Shown here one piece after another: positions 37,602 through 47,124 of a stretch of DNA of 64,000 nt. Source of the stretch: Bacillus sp. FJAT-45350 (GTDB taxonomy: Bacteria; Bacillota; Bacilli; Bacillales; NISU01). Within the stretch, counting starts at the first letter, position 1; each line of letters starts with the position of its first letter. Location: positions 1,620,079 to 1,684,078 of the forward strand of contig NZ_NISU01000001.1 of assembly GCF_002335805.1 (NCBI RefSeq), in the 5' to 3' direction. The position numbers and the translations under genes were made by a program. The notes beneath the pieces are model-generated. The model had not been told where the DNA came from. It did no database searches and was given only the letters and a program-made list of their open reading frames with translations.

Positions 37602-37945
37602 ATCCTATAGATTTTATGTTTTTTAATTTATGGAATTAATTAACAATATATACTTAGTTTTAATTATGAATACCATGAATGGATTAATTTTCCTCAATCA
37701 TACTTTAACACAATTTAAAATTATCAAACAATACAAATAAAATGGTCCTTTCCTACATATTTTCGAATTCCTCTTAAAATTGTTTGCTGACATAATTTTT
37801 CTGAAAAAGATTTAATTTTTCATGTTATAACAATAAAAACATCACGAATCGTCTATTTTCTTTGTGAGTCATGTATTTTATAACCAAAGTTACAAATATT
37901 AAATTTAGTCCTACTAGATCAGTTTCTAAAGTAAGGAGTTTGTTT
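37602..37945. other. Divergent intergenic region, 344 bp
   Basis: AT-rich spacer between the activase operon and opuA. The plus strand holds TGTTATAAC (about 37823-37831), a possible extended -10 for opuA. No clear riboswitch, terminator or repeat is seen. Confidence 0.4.
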
Positions 37946-39148
37946 ATGGATAAAATTGAAGTGAAAAATCTAAGTAAGGTTTTTGGACCTATGCCAGTTG
38001 AAGGAATAAAGCGACTAAAGGCAGGTCACTCAAAAGAGGAAATTTTAAAAGAAACTGGAATGACAGTTGGGGTAAATTCGGCAAATTTCACCGTTAAGGA
38101 AGGCGAGTTTTTTGTTATTATGGGCCTATCAGGTAGCGGAAAATCCACACTCATTCGGTTAATTAACCGTCTTATTGAACCGACTGATGGTGAGATTTTA
38201 ATTGATGGTAAGGACATTGCCAAGATGAACAAGCAGGAACTTATGAATGTCCGCCGTAAAAGTCTTGGAATGGTTTTCCAAAAGTTTGCCTTATTTTCTC
38301 ATCGTACAATTTTACGAAATGTTGAATACGGTCTTGAGGTTCAAGGTGTACCGAAGGAAGAACGAGAAAAGCGTGCATTAGAATCAATTCAAGTGGTTGG
38401 ACTTAAAGGCTATGAAAAAAGCTACCCAGATGAATTAAGTGGTGGAATGCAACAGCGCGTTGGACTTGCTCGTGCTCTTGCTAATGAAACAGACATTTTA
38501 TTAATGGATGAAGCCTTTAGTGCCCTTGACCCACTTATTCGTAAAGAAATGCAAGATGAATTATTACAGCTTCAAAGCAATTTAAAGAAAACGATATTAT
38601 TTATTACTCATGATTTAGATGAAGCGTTAAAACTAGGGGATCGGATAGCAATTATGAAGGATGGAAAAATTGTTCAAATAGGAACATCAGAAGATATCCT
38701 TTCTAACCCTGCAACGGAATACGTCTCAAACTTTGTTCAGGATGTGGACAGGTCAAAAGTATTAGTAGCTTCTAATGTTATGAAAAAGCCTGATGTTGTG
38801 ACAACAATGAAGGATGGCCCTCGTGTCGCAATTCGTAAGATGGAGGAAAAAGGGATATCAAGTATTTTTGTTGTTGATAAAGAAAGAAAGCTTAAAGGTT
38901 TATTAACAATCGATGATGCATTAAAAGCATTAAAGGAAAATAAATGGGTTGAGGATACATTAGTGACTGATTTCCCAACTACTTCCCCTGATACACCTCT
39001 TCATGAATTAATTGGGGTTGCAGCAGAAACAAAATATCCAATTGCGGTTGTTGAAGATGATAAGTTTTTGGGAATCATCGTAAGGGTATCAATCCTTTCT
39101 GGTTTAGCATTAGGAAAAGATGATGAGGAAGAGGTGAATGAAGCGTGA
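37946..39148 (+). CDS. opuAA: Glycine betaine/proline ABC importer, ATPase OpuAA
   Basis: ATPase of an osmoprotectant importer, 400 aa. Walker A is GLSGSGKST (about 56-64), the signature LSGGMQQRVGLARAL, Walker B ILLMDEAFSALDPL. Two C-terminal CBS domains (about 280-395) are the ionic-strength sensors known in OpuA. The N-terminal extension KVFGPMPVEGIKRLKAGHSKEEI is characteristic of OpuAA/ProV. The start at 37946 has AAGGAG eight bases upstream; an in-frame start at 37871 lacks one. It overlaps opuAB by four bases. Expected to be induced by high osmolarity. Confidence 0.93.
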   Translation: MDKIEVKNLSKVFGPMPVEGIKRLKAGHSKEEILKETGMTVGVNSANFTVKEGEFFVIMGLSGSGKSTLIRLINRLIEPTDGEILIDGKDIAKMNKQELMNVRRKSLGMVFQKFALFSHRTILRNVEYGLEVQGVPKEEREKRALESIQVVGLKGYEKSYPDELSGGMQQRVGLARALANETDILLMDEAFSALDPLIRKEMQDELLQLQSNLKKTILFITHDLDEALKLGDRIAIMKDGKIVQIGTSEDILSNPATEYVSNFVQDVDRSKVLVASNVMKKPDVVTTMKDGPRVAIRKMEEKGISSIFVVDKERKLKGLLTIDDALKALKENKWVEDTLVTDFPTTSPDTPLHELIGVAAETKYPIAVVEDDKFLGIIVRVSILSGLALGKDDEEEVNEA

Positions 39149-39975
39149 ATTTTTTCTACCTCCCTTTAGAAGAATGGACAAATGATTTTGTTGACTTTTG
39201 GTTGCTTCCCGTTTTAGGTGGTTTCTTTGATGTAATTAGTACGTATATTGCAGCTATATTAAATTTAGTAGGATCGATATTAATTGGAATTCCACCTATT
39301 GTTATGACGATTATCATTGTCATATTAGCATGGAGATTAGCAGGTAAAGGTGTTGCCATTTTTAGTATTATTGGGCTTGTTTACTTAGGGAGTGTTGACC
39401 TTTGGGTTGCGGGGATGCAAACTCTCTCCATTGTTCTTGTTGCTACATTATTATCAATTATAATTGGTGTGCCAATAGGGATTTGGAGTGCAAAATCCGA
39501 AACAGCAGAGAGCGTTATCCGTCCGACATTAGACTTTATGCAAACATTACCGAGTTTTGTCTATTTAATCCCTGCTATTTTACTGTTTGGATTAGGTGGT
39601 GTTCCAGCAGTTATCGCAACGTTTGTCTTTGCCACTCCCCCAGCTGTGCGCTTAACGGGCCTTGGTATTAAGCAAGTACCTGAAGATGTAACGGAAGCAG
39701 CAAGAGCATTCGGCTCGACATCATGGCAAATGCTTACTAAAGTACAATTACCATTAGCAGTACCTACAATCATGGCGGGTATTAACCAAACGATTATGCT
39801 TTCCCTTTCAATGGCAGTTATCGCATCCATGATTGGGGCACCTGGTTTAGGCTCGACAGTATTAGCTGGGATATCTAGTGTCAATGTTGGGTTAGGCTTA
39901 GTCGGTGGATTAGGTATTGTAGTTCTGGCGATTATTTTAGACCGAGTAACTCAAGGTATCGGAAAACGAAATTAA
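39145..39975 (+). CDS. opuAB: Glycine betaine importer permease OpuAB
   Basis: Membrane component, 276 aa, with about 7-8 predicted spans. The EAA loop that contacts the ATPase reads EAARAFGSTSWQMLTKVQLPLA (about 183-204), preceded by RLTGLGIKQVPEDVTE. It starts with GTG overlapping the opuAA stop (GTGA), with GAGGTG eight bases upstream, so translation is coupled. Length and motifs match Bacillus OpuAB/ProW. Confidence 0.92.
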   Translation: MNFFYLPLEEWTNDFVDFWLLPVLGGFFDVISTYIAAILNLVGSILIGIPPIVMTIIIVILAWRLAGKGVAIFSIIGLVYLGSVDLWVAGMQTLSIVLVATLLSIIIGVPIGIWSAKSETAESVIRPTLDFMQTLPSFVYLIPAILLFGLGGVPAVIATFVFATPPAVRLTGLGIKQVPEDVTEAARAFGSTSWQMLTKVQLPLAVPTIMAGINQTIMLSLSMAVIASMIGAPGLGSTVLAGISSVNVGLGLVGGLGIVVLAIILDRVTQGIGKRN

Positions 39976-39994
39976 TAAAAAGGAGTTAAATCAC

Positions 39995-40894
39995 ATGAAA
40001 AAAATAATGAAGATATGTATCATGTTATTACTTTTCTTTTCTATCATGGCTGGTTGTGGAGCGGCAGAACCGGAAGAGGAAACACCAGCTGAAGATACGG
40101 AAGAAGCTACTAAAGAAGAAGCAAAAGATGTAGAGATAACATTTGGGGTTACACCTTGGACGAGTACAATCCCTCCTACTTATGTTGCTAAACAAATTTT
40201 AGAAGACATGGGTTATACAGTTCATTTACAAAGCGCAGACGCTGGGGCTGTCTATACAGGCTTATCTCGTGGTGATATCGATGTATTTATGGACTCATGG
40301 TTACCAGATCTGCATGCAAATTATATGGAACGATATGGTGATACAATTGATGATACAGCTGTAAGTTATGAAGAAGGTGAGCTTGGTTGGGTAATTCCGG
40401 CTGACATGGACATTAACTCTGTTGAAGAATTACAAGGAAACGAAGATTTGTTTGATGGAAAAATATACGGTATCGATGAAGGGGCTGGTATAACAGTTAC
40501 TTCACGAGAAATAATTGAAGATTATGGACTAGACCTAGAATATGTATCATCTAGTGAAGCTGGTATGCTTTCACAAGCACGACGTGAAATTGGACAGGGT
40601 AACCCTGTATTGTTTTTAGGATGGAGACCTCACCCAATGTTCGTTAATTGGGATTTAAAAGTGTTAGAGGAAGACAGAGGATATTTCGAAACTTCACAGG
40701 TTCATGTTTTAACGAATATAGACTTTAAAGATAAAGCACCTGAAGCATATGAGTTCTTAAGTAATTGGAATATACCAGTAGCTGATGTGGAAGAAATGAT
40801 CGTTAAAATTGATGAAGGTGAAGATGAAGATGATGTAGCAAGAGAATGGATTGAAAATAATGAGCAAAGAGTTAATGAAATGAAGGGCGAATAA
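39995..40894 (+). CDS. opuAC: Glycine betaine-binding lipoprotein OpuAC
   Basis: Extracellular binding protein, 299 aa, lipid-anchored at the Cys of lipobox MAGC (residue about 21). An acidic linker (EPEEETPAEDTEEATKEEAK) follows. Trp residues expected to cage the trimethylammonium group occur in VTPWTSTIPP, MDSWLPDLH, LGWVIP and LGWRPHP. It lies 19 bases after opuAB with an AAAGGAG site and ends before a strong terminator. Together with opuAA and opuAB it completes the importer. Confidence 0.92.
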   Translation: MKKIMKICIMLLLFFSIMAGCGAAEPEEETPAEDTEEATKEEAKDVEITFGVTPWTSTIPPTYVAKQILEDMGYTVHLQSADAGAVYTGLSRGDIDVFMDSWLPDLHANYMERYGDTIDDTAVSYEEGELGWVIPADMDINSVEELQGNEDLFDGKIYGIDEGAGITVTSREIIEDYGLDLEYVSSSEAGMLSQARREIGQGNPVLFLGWRPHPMFVNWDLKVLEEDRGYFETSQVHVLTNIDFKDKAPEAYEFLSNWNIPVADVEEMIVKIDEGEDEDDVAREWIENNEQRVNEMKGE

Positions 40895-40908
40895 TAAAGG
40901 AAAATGAG

Positions 40909-40955
40909 AAGGGAATGTCCAGAGGTACAATTTCACCTTTGGACATTCCCTTTCT
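40909..40955 (+). terminator. Terminator of opuA operon
   Basis: AAGGGAATGTCCA pairs with TGGACATTCCCTT, with further stem bases inside and TTT at the end. Confidence 0.85.
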
Positions 40956-41023
40956 ATTTAGTGATTACTTTAAAATACATTTATGTTGATAATCAAACAA
41001 ATACCGCTTTTGCGGTTTTGTTC

Positions 41024-42484
41024 CTATGATGCGTTTTTATCATCTTTCACGTGCTCATTTTCCCAATAATCAGCATTCTTAATTCCAAGCTTTTTCGGAT
41101 CAAACTGTGGGTCTAATCCTTGTTTCTTTTGACTTTCATAGTCCTTTAAAGCATTTAGCGCAGGCTTAGCTAAAAGAACAATCGCAATCATATTTAACCA
41201 TACCATCAACCCTAAACCAATATCTCCTAACGCCCAAGCAAGCTCTGCTTCACGTATAGCCCCGAAAATAACAGCTAGTAGTAAAACAACTTTAAGTACG
41301 AACATCCCAATACTACGTAAGCTCTGCTTTCCTTTTGTTAGATAAGCAATATTTGTTTCTGCGATATAGTAATATGCCATAATCGTAGTAAAAGCAAATA
41401 AGAATAATGCAACTGCTACGAACCCAGCACCAAACCCTGGAAGTACTGATTCTATTGCTGCTTGAGTATAGGCGGGACCAGCAGTAATATCACCTAAACT
41501 ATTAAAGATAAACCCACCATTAGGGTCTACTGTATTATACATTCCAGTAAATAAAATCATAAAAGCTGTTGCTGAACACACAAGTAATGTATCAATATAA
41601 ACAGAAAAGGCTTGCACAAGTCCTTGTTTTGCTGGATGTGATACTTCCGCTGCAGCTGCTGCGTGCGGTCCTGTACCTTGACCAGCTTCATTCGAATAAA
41701 TACCACGTTTAACTCCCCATGCAATCGCTAAACCGACAATTCCACCAAATACAGAATCAAACGCAAATGCACTACTTATAATTAAACTAATAACTGCTGG
41801 AAGCTCAGTAATATTAACCGCCACAATAATAAGCGAAAGTAGTATATATGCTAAAGCCATAAATGGTACAACAATCTGAGCAACGTTTGCAATACGTTTC
41901 ACTCCACCAAAAATAATAACCCCAATAATTGCAATTAATATAAGACCTGTGTAAAGTTCAGGCAAACCAAACGCACCCTCAACAGCAAGGGCAATTGAAT
42001 TTGCTTGGATTCCTGGCATAAGTAAGCTCATTGCTAGTAAAGCTGAGAAAGCAAATAGTACAGCATACCACTTCCACCCTAGACCTTTTTCAATGTAATA
42101 TGCTGGACCACCTCGATATTGTCCATCTTGCTTTTCTTTATAAATCTGTGCCAATGTTGATTCGATAAAAGCACTTGCTGCTCCAATAAAAGCAATCATC
42201 CACATCCAGAATACTGCACCTGGACCTCCAAAGGCGATCGCAGTAGCCGTACCTGCAATATTCCCTGTACCTACACGCCCTGATAATGCAATTGTTAATG
42301 CTTGAAAAGAAGAAATACCTGCTTCTGAACTTTTTCCTTTAAACATTTGCATGACCATATCTTTTACAAGTCGAACCTGTAAAAAGCGAGTAAGAATAGA
42401 GAAAAGTAATCCTACCCCTAAACAAAGAATAATCATCGGTGTACTCCATAGAACACCATTTAACCAGTTCACAACCACTTCCAT
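41024..42484 (-). CDS. Sodium:alanine/glycine symporter, AGCS family, 486 aa
   Basis: Secondary transporter that imports alanine or glycine with sodium. About 11 hydrophobic segments. Family signatures include GVGLLFSILTRFLQVR near the N-terminus, SGRVGTGNIAGTATAIAFGGPGAVFWMW in two blocks, GGPAYYIEKGLG and SNEAGQGTGPHAAAAAEVSHPAKQG in two blocks. The start at 42484 (MEVVVNWLNG) is preferred because a G-run lies just upstream; the GTG at 42502 would add six residues and uses that run as coding. Bacillus AlsT is the nearest relative I know. Single gene. Confidence 0.88.
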   Translation of the reverse strand: MEVVVNWLNGVLWSTPMIILCLGVGLLFSILTRFLQVRLVKDMVMQMFKGKSSEAGISSFQALTIALSGRVGTGNIAGTATAIAFGGPGAVFWMWMIAFIGAASAFIESTLAQIYKEKQDGQYRGGPAYYIEKGLGWKWYAVLFAFSALLAMSLLMPGIQANSIALAVEGAFGLPELYTGLILIAIIGVIIFGGVKRIANVAQIVVPFMALAYILLSLIIVAVNITELPAVISLIISSAFAFDSVFGGIVGLAIAWGVKRGIYSNEAGQGTGPHAAAAAEVSHPAKQGLVQAFSVYIDTLLVCSATAFMILFTGMYNTVDPNGGFIFNSLGDITAGPAYTQAAIESVLPGFGAGFVAVALFLFAFTTIMAYYYIAETNIAYLTKGKQSLRSIGMFVLKVVLLLAVIFGAIREAELAWALGDIGLGLMVWLNMIAIVLLAKPALNALKDYESQKKQGLDPQFDPKKLGIKNADYWENEHVKDDKNAS

Positions 42485-42701
42485 AAAAAACCCCCATTTC
42501 ACATTTTTTCTTTTCTGTTAATTCAAAATTATAAGATACACTTTACCACAATACAATAGTAAAATATTTTATTTCTAAAGTATTGAAAGTTGTTAGATTT
42601 TATAACACTGTTTATGAAAGAAAAAAAGCAATCCCCATAAAAGGAATGACCCTTTTGAGAGAGGGCACTGAAAAAGTCCAATATAGACGATTCAAGAAGT
42701 G

Positions 42702-42786
42702 GTAATGGCTCCGCAAGTTGCGCGCTTACTATGAGAAAACCACTCATAGCGTGCTTTTGAAAAGAGGCAACGGCTTCGCGCATTAC
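42702..42786 (+). repeat. Structured intergenic repeat, copy R4
   Basis: 85 bp, opens GTAATGGCTCCGCAAG, closes GCGCATTAC. Outer stem GTAATG/CATTAC and apical hairpin CTATGAG/CTCATAG. It is very close to R3 (27.4 kb), including the upstream CTGAAAAAGTCCAATATAGA and the following hairpin. Confidence 0.7.
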
Positions 42787-42790
42787 TTAA

Positions 42791-42832
42791 AGGCCGCTGA
42801 AAAAAGTGAAAATCACACTTTTTCAGCGGCCT
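42791..42832 (-). terminator. Terminator after the molybdoenzyme gene
   Basis: AGGCCGCTGAAAAAAGTG pairs with CACTTTTTCAGCGGCCT. It lies 28 bases beyond the molybdoenzyme stop. The stretch 42485-42859 holds only this, R4 and its flank. Confidence 0.75.
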
Positions 42833-42859
42833 CCTTTTGAGATTGCCTTTACATAATAT

Positions 42860-45217
42860 TTAGCTTACTGTTTCTTCTAATTCATTAATTGGTTTTTCGT
42901 AATACTTAGTATCTTTACGTGCATTAAAACGGTCCGCTTTCTCTACTTTTACAGCAATATTGTAATCTGGCATGCCGGCAAATTTCTCGTAGCGTCCTTT
43001 CGGTAGTAGGAAGTTACCTTCTGGGAAATGAACGCCCAGATTCCCTCTTTTAATAGAAACAAATTTCGCGCGTCCTTGGAATACACCAAATTGGTTGTGA
43101 ACGACGATCCCTTCACCCTCTTGGATACTTAACTCCTTAGCATCTTCTTCATTAATTAACACATCAAAACGCTCAGAGCGGTTAAATGGGTCGGTTTCAC
43201 TATAGACCATTGAGTTAAACTGCTTACCACGTCTTGTTGTAATATAGAAGTCACCAGGCTTCTTATTTAAGTCTGGTATATCAACTGTAATTAAGCTACC
43301 TTTTCCATCTGCTGTTGGGCAAATACCGTCCTCACATAACCATGCACCACCCCATTGGAACACGTCACCTTGCTTTTTCAGATGCTGGACTCCTTCATAG
43401 CTCGGATTTGCTTTTGCTATTTCGTTACGGACTTCTTGTGCATTTTTAAAATCTACTAAATGAGCACTATCTGGTTTCACTCGCTTCGCCAAATCTACGT
43501 AAATCTTCCATTCAGTACGTGCTTCTTCAATTTTGTTTTTATTGCCTTCAATTTCAGGAGAGAAGTATACCATGCGTTCAGTTGATGTTGATGTACCCCC
43601 GCCCTCTTGCTCATAGCGTGTTTTTGCAGGTAAGACAATGACTGCTTCTTTCGCATCAACGAGGGTTGACGTGTTTAAAATGATATCTTGATGAACGCGA
43701 ATATCTAATTCAGATAATGCCTTTTCAACGAAATCAGGGTCAGGCATTGTTTCTAAGAAGTTACCGCCAGATAAATAATAAAGTTTGATTTTACGTTCGT
43801 GTTCCTTTGGAAGAACGATATTTTCAAGTGTTACCCCAACAATATCCCCTTGCCATCTAGGTAAATTAAAGCCCCATAACTTTTCAATTCGACCGATGTT
43901 ATCACCTTTAAAGTCTCCACCTGGTAATACAAATGGATCAGCTCCCATTTCACCACTACCTTGAACAGATGAGTGACCACGGAATGGCATTAATCCGTTA
44001 TATTTACGACCTAAGTAACCACGTAAAAGGGCTAAGTTTGCCACTTGTGAGATATTATCAGTTGCAAAAGAATGCATTGTTAAACCTAGTGACCAAGCAA
44101 ACACCGCGTTTTTACTTCTAGCTAATAGCTCTGATAATTCAATAATTCTTTCTTTCGTGATTCCTGATGATGCAATAATCTCATCCCATGATTGTTTTTT
44201 GACTTTAATTTTTAGCTCTCCATAACCATTTACATGGTCCTTAACAAATGAGTGATTAATAGCAGAGCCATGTTGCTTCTCTTCCATTTCAAACCAGTGC
44301 TTCATAATTCCGTGCATGAACGCAATATCTCCACCTATGTTTACTTGATAGAAATCATCAGCAACTTTTGTACCGAAAAGTGCTGATTCTGGAACAGAAG
44401 GAACCCAGTATTCATCCATAGAAGGCTCTCTGTAAGGATTGACAACAATAATTTTTGTTCCTTTTTTCTTCGCTTCTAACATATATTTTGTTGAAACTGG
44501 CGATGCATTAGAAGCAACACTTCCCCAAAATAAAAGGACATCCGTTCCAATCCAGTCTTGATAGTTCGCAGTAGATGCGCCCACGCCAACTGACCTTTTA
44601 AGTGCAGTCTTACTTGGTGAGTGACAAATACGAGAGGCATTATCAATATGATTTGTTCCTAGAAAACGAGCTACTTTCGCTGCTACATAGTAAGACTCAT
44701 TTGTAATCCCTCTTGAGGTTAAGTAAAAAGCATATTGTTTAGGGTCTAGCTTTTTCATTTTCTTCGCGATCATATCCATTGCTTCATCCCACGATAATCG
44801 AGAGAATTTTCTTTCACCTGGACGACGAATTAAAGGATACGGAATACGACCTAGTTTTCTTAGTTCTGTACTTGAGTATTGTCGTAATTCATCAATATCA
44901 GCATGAAGAATTTCCTCTTTAATTGCTGGCATTGTGTTCAAACGAAGTACGTTAAACCTTGTTGTACACATATGTGGTCCTGTTAATGTTTGATCATATA
45001 GTCCAGATACCCCAAGTGCACAGCCATCACAAACACCTTTAGTAATAATGTTTGCTGCATAACCTAAATTGTCTTTATTCTCCCAGACTGTTTTAAAAGA
45101 CTCACGAATATGCTTTGGCTTCACTTTGCCAAGACCAAATGGAATCGGACTTACCCAGTGTTTAGGCGCTGGCATTTTTGATTTTTTCATTGGTCCAGTA
45201 TGTTTTGTTTTCCCCAT
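42860..45217 (-). CDS. FdhF/YdeP-like molybdopterin oxidoreductase, 785 aa
   Basis: Molybdenum or tungsten bis-pterin enzyme of the formate dehydrogenase family. The active-site stretch RICHSPSKTAL (Cys198, His199) aligns with the Sec-His-Gly-Pro motif of formate dehydrogenase H, so Cys replaces Sec as metal ligand. The N-terminal cluster region has only CDGC and a later MCTTR, one Cys fewer than a standard [4Fe-4S] site, as in the YdeP/Fdhalpha-like branch. The C-terminal pterin-binding domain (about 670-785) ends with the FAGMPDYN motif. Accessory genes fdhD and moaA and an OFA transporter nearby support a formate link, but members of this branch have unproven substrates. Preceded by attenuator-like element B. 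Confidence 0.8.
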   Translation of the reverse strand: MGKTKHTGPMKKSKMPAPKHWVSPIPFGLGKVKPKHIRESFKTVWENKDNLGYAANIITKGVCDGCALGVSGLYDQTLTGPHMCTTRFNVLRLNTMPAIKEEILHADIDELRQYSSTELRKLGRIPYPLIRRPGERKFSRLSWDEAMDMIAKKMKKLDPKQYAFYLTSRGITNESYYVAAKVARFLGTNHIDNASRICHSPSKTALKRSVGVGASTANYQDWIGTDVLLFWGSVASNASPVSTKYMLEAKKKGTKIIVVNPYREPSMDEYWVPSVPESALFGTKVADDFYQVNIGGDIAFMHGIMKHWFEMEEKQHGSAINHSFVKDHVNGYGELKIKVKKQSWDEIIASSGITKERIIELSELLARSKNAVFAWSLGLTMHSFATDNISQVANLALLRGYLGRKYNGLMPFRGHSSVQGSGEMGADPFVLPGGDFKGDNIGRIEKLWGFNLPRWQGDIVGVTLENIVLPKEHERKIKLYYLSGGNFLETMPDPDFVEKALSELDIRVHQDIILNTSTLVDAKEAVIVLPAKTRYEQEGGGTSTSTERMVYFSPEIEGNKNKIEEARTEWKIYVDLAKRVKPDSAHLVDFKNAQEVRNEIAKANPSYEGVQHLKKQGDVFQWGGAWLCEDGICPTADGKGSLITVDIPDLNKKPGDFYITTRRGKQFNSMVYSETDPFNRSERFDVLINEEDAKELSIQEGEGIVVHNQFGVFQGRAKFVSIKRGNLGVHFPEGNFLLPKGRYEKFAGMPDYNIAVKVEKADRFNARKDTKYYEKPINELEETVS

Positions 45218-45312
45218 TTATAACAACTCCTTACTTACTTTTAGGTTCTCTTTTTTTCAACATCATCTATAGGATTAATTCAGTTTACTTTTCATGAATA
45301 GTAAATCTTTTT

Positions 45313-45396
45313 AAAAAAACCACCGTAATGTTTCTTATTATAGTAAGAAAGCTACGGTGGTTGAGTCTTGGGCAGGGTCGCTGCTAAGTGCCAAAC
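45313..45396 (-). promoter_or_regulatory. Candidate cis-regulatory RNA (element B) ahead of the molybdoenzyme
   Basis: Directly after the yrhF stop the minus strand reads TAGGTTTGGCACTTAGCAGC and then GACCCTGCCCAAGACTC. A small hairpin GCAG-CGACC-CTGC sits in it (45371-45385), enclosed by TTGG/CCAA. It is followed by an intrinsic terminator (AACCACCGTA paired with TACGGTGGTT, 45318-45362, then seven T). The terminator lies 96 bases before the molybdoenzyme start, so it would attenuate that gene. An upstream GGTT could pair with the AACC that starts the terminator, giving an antiterminator. It shares motif, order and spacing with element A at 47125-47280. Confidence 0.6.
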
Positions 45397-45759
45397 CTAC
45401 TTATTAGAAAATTTCTGTTCAATGTCTTCATCAAAAACGAATATGGACATTCCTAAATCACGTTCGATATTAATATCTACGAATAGTTCAACAAATTTGC
45501 ATTGCAGAAATTCTTCCATTTCTGCTGGTGGATTTTTACGATACAAATCCTTAACCATTTCTGTACGTGCTGCACGAAGCATTTGCTTCCCTTCATCTGC
45601 ACTTGCTATAAACTTTTCAATTGGAGATAAGTTTCCTTCCATCTCACAAATCGCCCAGTTTTGACAGAACCTTGTATTAATCTTACTCGGTCCCTTCCCC
45701 ATGTGCTTTTTTCTAAATGCCCGTACTAAGTTACTAAATTCCGCCTCATATTTATTCAT
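45397..45759 (-). CDS. yrhF: DUF2294 protein, YrhF-like, 120 aa
   Basis: Small soluble protein of the DUF2294 family, which in Bacillus is encoded beside formate dehydrogenase-like genes (yrhE-yrhF). The sequence shows KYEAEFSNLVRAFRKKHMGKGP at the N-terminus, VFDEDIE near the end and two Cys. The ATG at 45759 is chosen with AGAGGG nine bases upstream; a TTG at 45768 overlaps that site. The gene lies 60 bases after the OFA transporter and before element B, so it belongs to the same transcription unit. A role in maturation or electron delivery for the molybdoenzyme is an inference from conserved neighbourhood. Confidence 0.75.
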   Translation of the reverse strand: MNKYEAEFSNLVRAFRKKHMGKGPSKINTRFCQNWAICEMEGNLSPIEKFIASADEGKQMLRAARTEMVKDLYRKNPPAEMEEFLQCKFVELFVDINIERDLGMSIFVFDEDIEQKFSNK

Positions 45760-45819
45760 ATTAGTCAACCCTCTAACTTTATTCTTATTTTTAAAGGGTA
45801 GTATTTACGATACTATCTG

Positions 45820-47079
45820 TCAACTTGCTAATTTTTCAGATTCATTTTTCATCCGTAATTGATTAATATCCACTCGAATGACTACTGAAACAATTAGAGC
45901 AATAACAAACATTCCAGCAAAGATATATAATGTACCTGCATAACTATCTGTTGTTTCACGTACCCATGAAGCGATAATTGGGCCAGCTAGTCCTGCACAT
46001 GACCATGCAGTTAAAATGTAACCATGAATTGCTCCAAGTTGTCTCGTACCAAATAAGTCTCCAATATAAGCTGGAATAGAAGCGAATCCTCCACCGTAGC
46101 ATGTTAAGATTAAGAAAAGCACCGCTTGAAACATGATGGCATGTGTAATACTAGGTAACACGAAAAATGATACGATTTGAATGACAAAAAATGTTGTATA
46201 CACATTTGGTCGCCCAATGTAATCAGAGATTGACGCCCAGCCAAGTCGTCCAACACCATTGAATAGACCCATAATACCAACCATTGTCGCAGCTGCTGCT
46301 GCAGAAAGTCCTGCAATTTCTTGTGCCATCGGTGATGCTACTGAAAGAACGGCAATACCACATGTTACGTTAATGAATAACATAACCCATAAATACCAGA
46401 ATCGTTTTGTTTTAATTGCTTGATTTGCAGTTAATTGAGATAAATCAGCTAAAGGTTTTTTTACACCTGATTCTACTTGTTGCTTCATTCCTTCTGGCAA
46501 CCAGCCTTCAGGTGGTCTTTCTAAATAAAGAGCAGAAGCAATCATGATTGTGAAATATACCGCGCCTAAAATAAAGAATGTATTGGCTATCCCAACAGAA
46601 CTAATCAAGTTTGCCATAATTGGACTAGCAATCATGGCCGCAAATCCAAAGCCCATAATTGCAAGACCAGTTGCTAACCCACGTCGGTCTGGGAACCACT
46701 TGATTAGTGTTGATACAGGAGTTATGTAGCCGACACCTAAACCAATACCACCTAAAGCTCCGTAAGTAATATAAAATAATGTTAGGCTCCCCATATTGAT
46801 AGCAATACCTGAACCTATTAATCCAACACCAAAAAAGATTGCTGACACTAACCCTGATTTACGGGGACCGTGTTTTTCAACAAAGTGCCCCATGAACGCG
46901 GCAGATAATCCTAAAAAGATAATAGCAATGCTAAAAGTTAACGAAATAGCACTTAAGCTCCAGCCGAACTGCTCTTGCAATGGATTTGTAAAAACACTCC
47001 ATGCATAGACAGAACCGATTGAAATATGTATACCTACAGCTGCTAGGGCAATTAGCCAGCGATTTTTTACTTTACCCAT
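45820..47079 (-). CDS. MFS transporter of the OFA (oxalate/formate antiporter) family, 419 aa
   Basis: Membrane transporter with 12 predicted spans. The opening GIHISIGSVYAWSVFTNPL and the later GYITPVSTLIKWFPDRRGLATGLAIMGFG (in two blocks) are typical of the OxlT/OFA family, which exchanges formate, oxalate or other small carboxylates. The start at 47079 follows a perfect AAGGAGG; a start at 47139 would lie within the leader. It heads the operon with yrhF and the molybdoenzyme, suggesting it brings formate or a related acid to the enzyme or exports it. The leader carries candidate attenuator A. Confidence 0.82.
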   Translation of the reverse strand: MGKVKNRWLIALAAVGIHISIGSVYAWSVFTNPLQEQFGWSLSAISLTFSIAIIFLGLSAAFMGHFVEKHGPRKSGLVSAIFFGVGLIGSGIAINMGSLTLFYITYGALGGIGLGVGYITPVSTLIKWFPDRRGLATGLAIMGFGFAAMIASPIMANLISSVGIANTFFILGAVYFTIMIASALYLERPPEGWLPEGMKQQVESGVKKPLADLSQLTANQAIKTKRFWYLWVMLFINVTCGIAVLSVASPMAQEIAGLSAAAAATMVGIMGLFNGVGRLGWASISDYIGRPNVYTTFFVIQIVSFFVLPSITHAIMFQAVLFLILTCYGGGFASIPAYIGDLFGTRQLGAIHGYILTAWSCAGLAGPIIASWVRETTDSYAGTLYIFAGMFVIALIVSVVIRVDINQLRMKNESEKLAS

Positions 47080-47124
47080 TCTAATTTCCTCCTTATTTAA
47101 TTGTAGAGTTGAGTTTTTCCACAC

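Noticed and set aside
42371-42400. Third copy of the GAACCTG hairpin of elements A and B
   Set aside because: The match lies inside the AGCS coding sequence, and no terminator follows, so it is probably chance.
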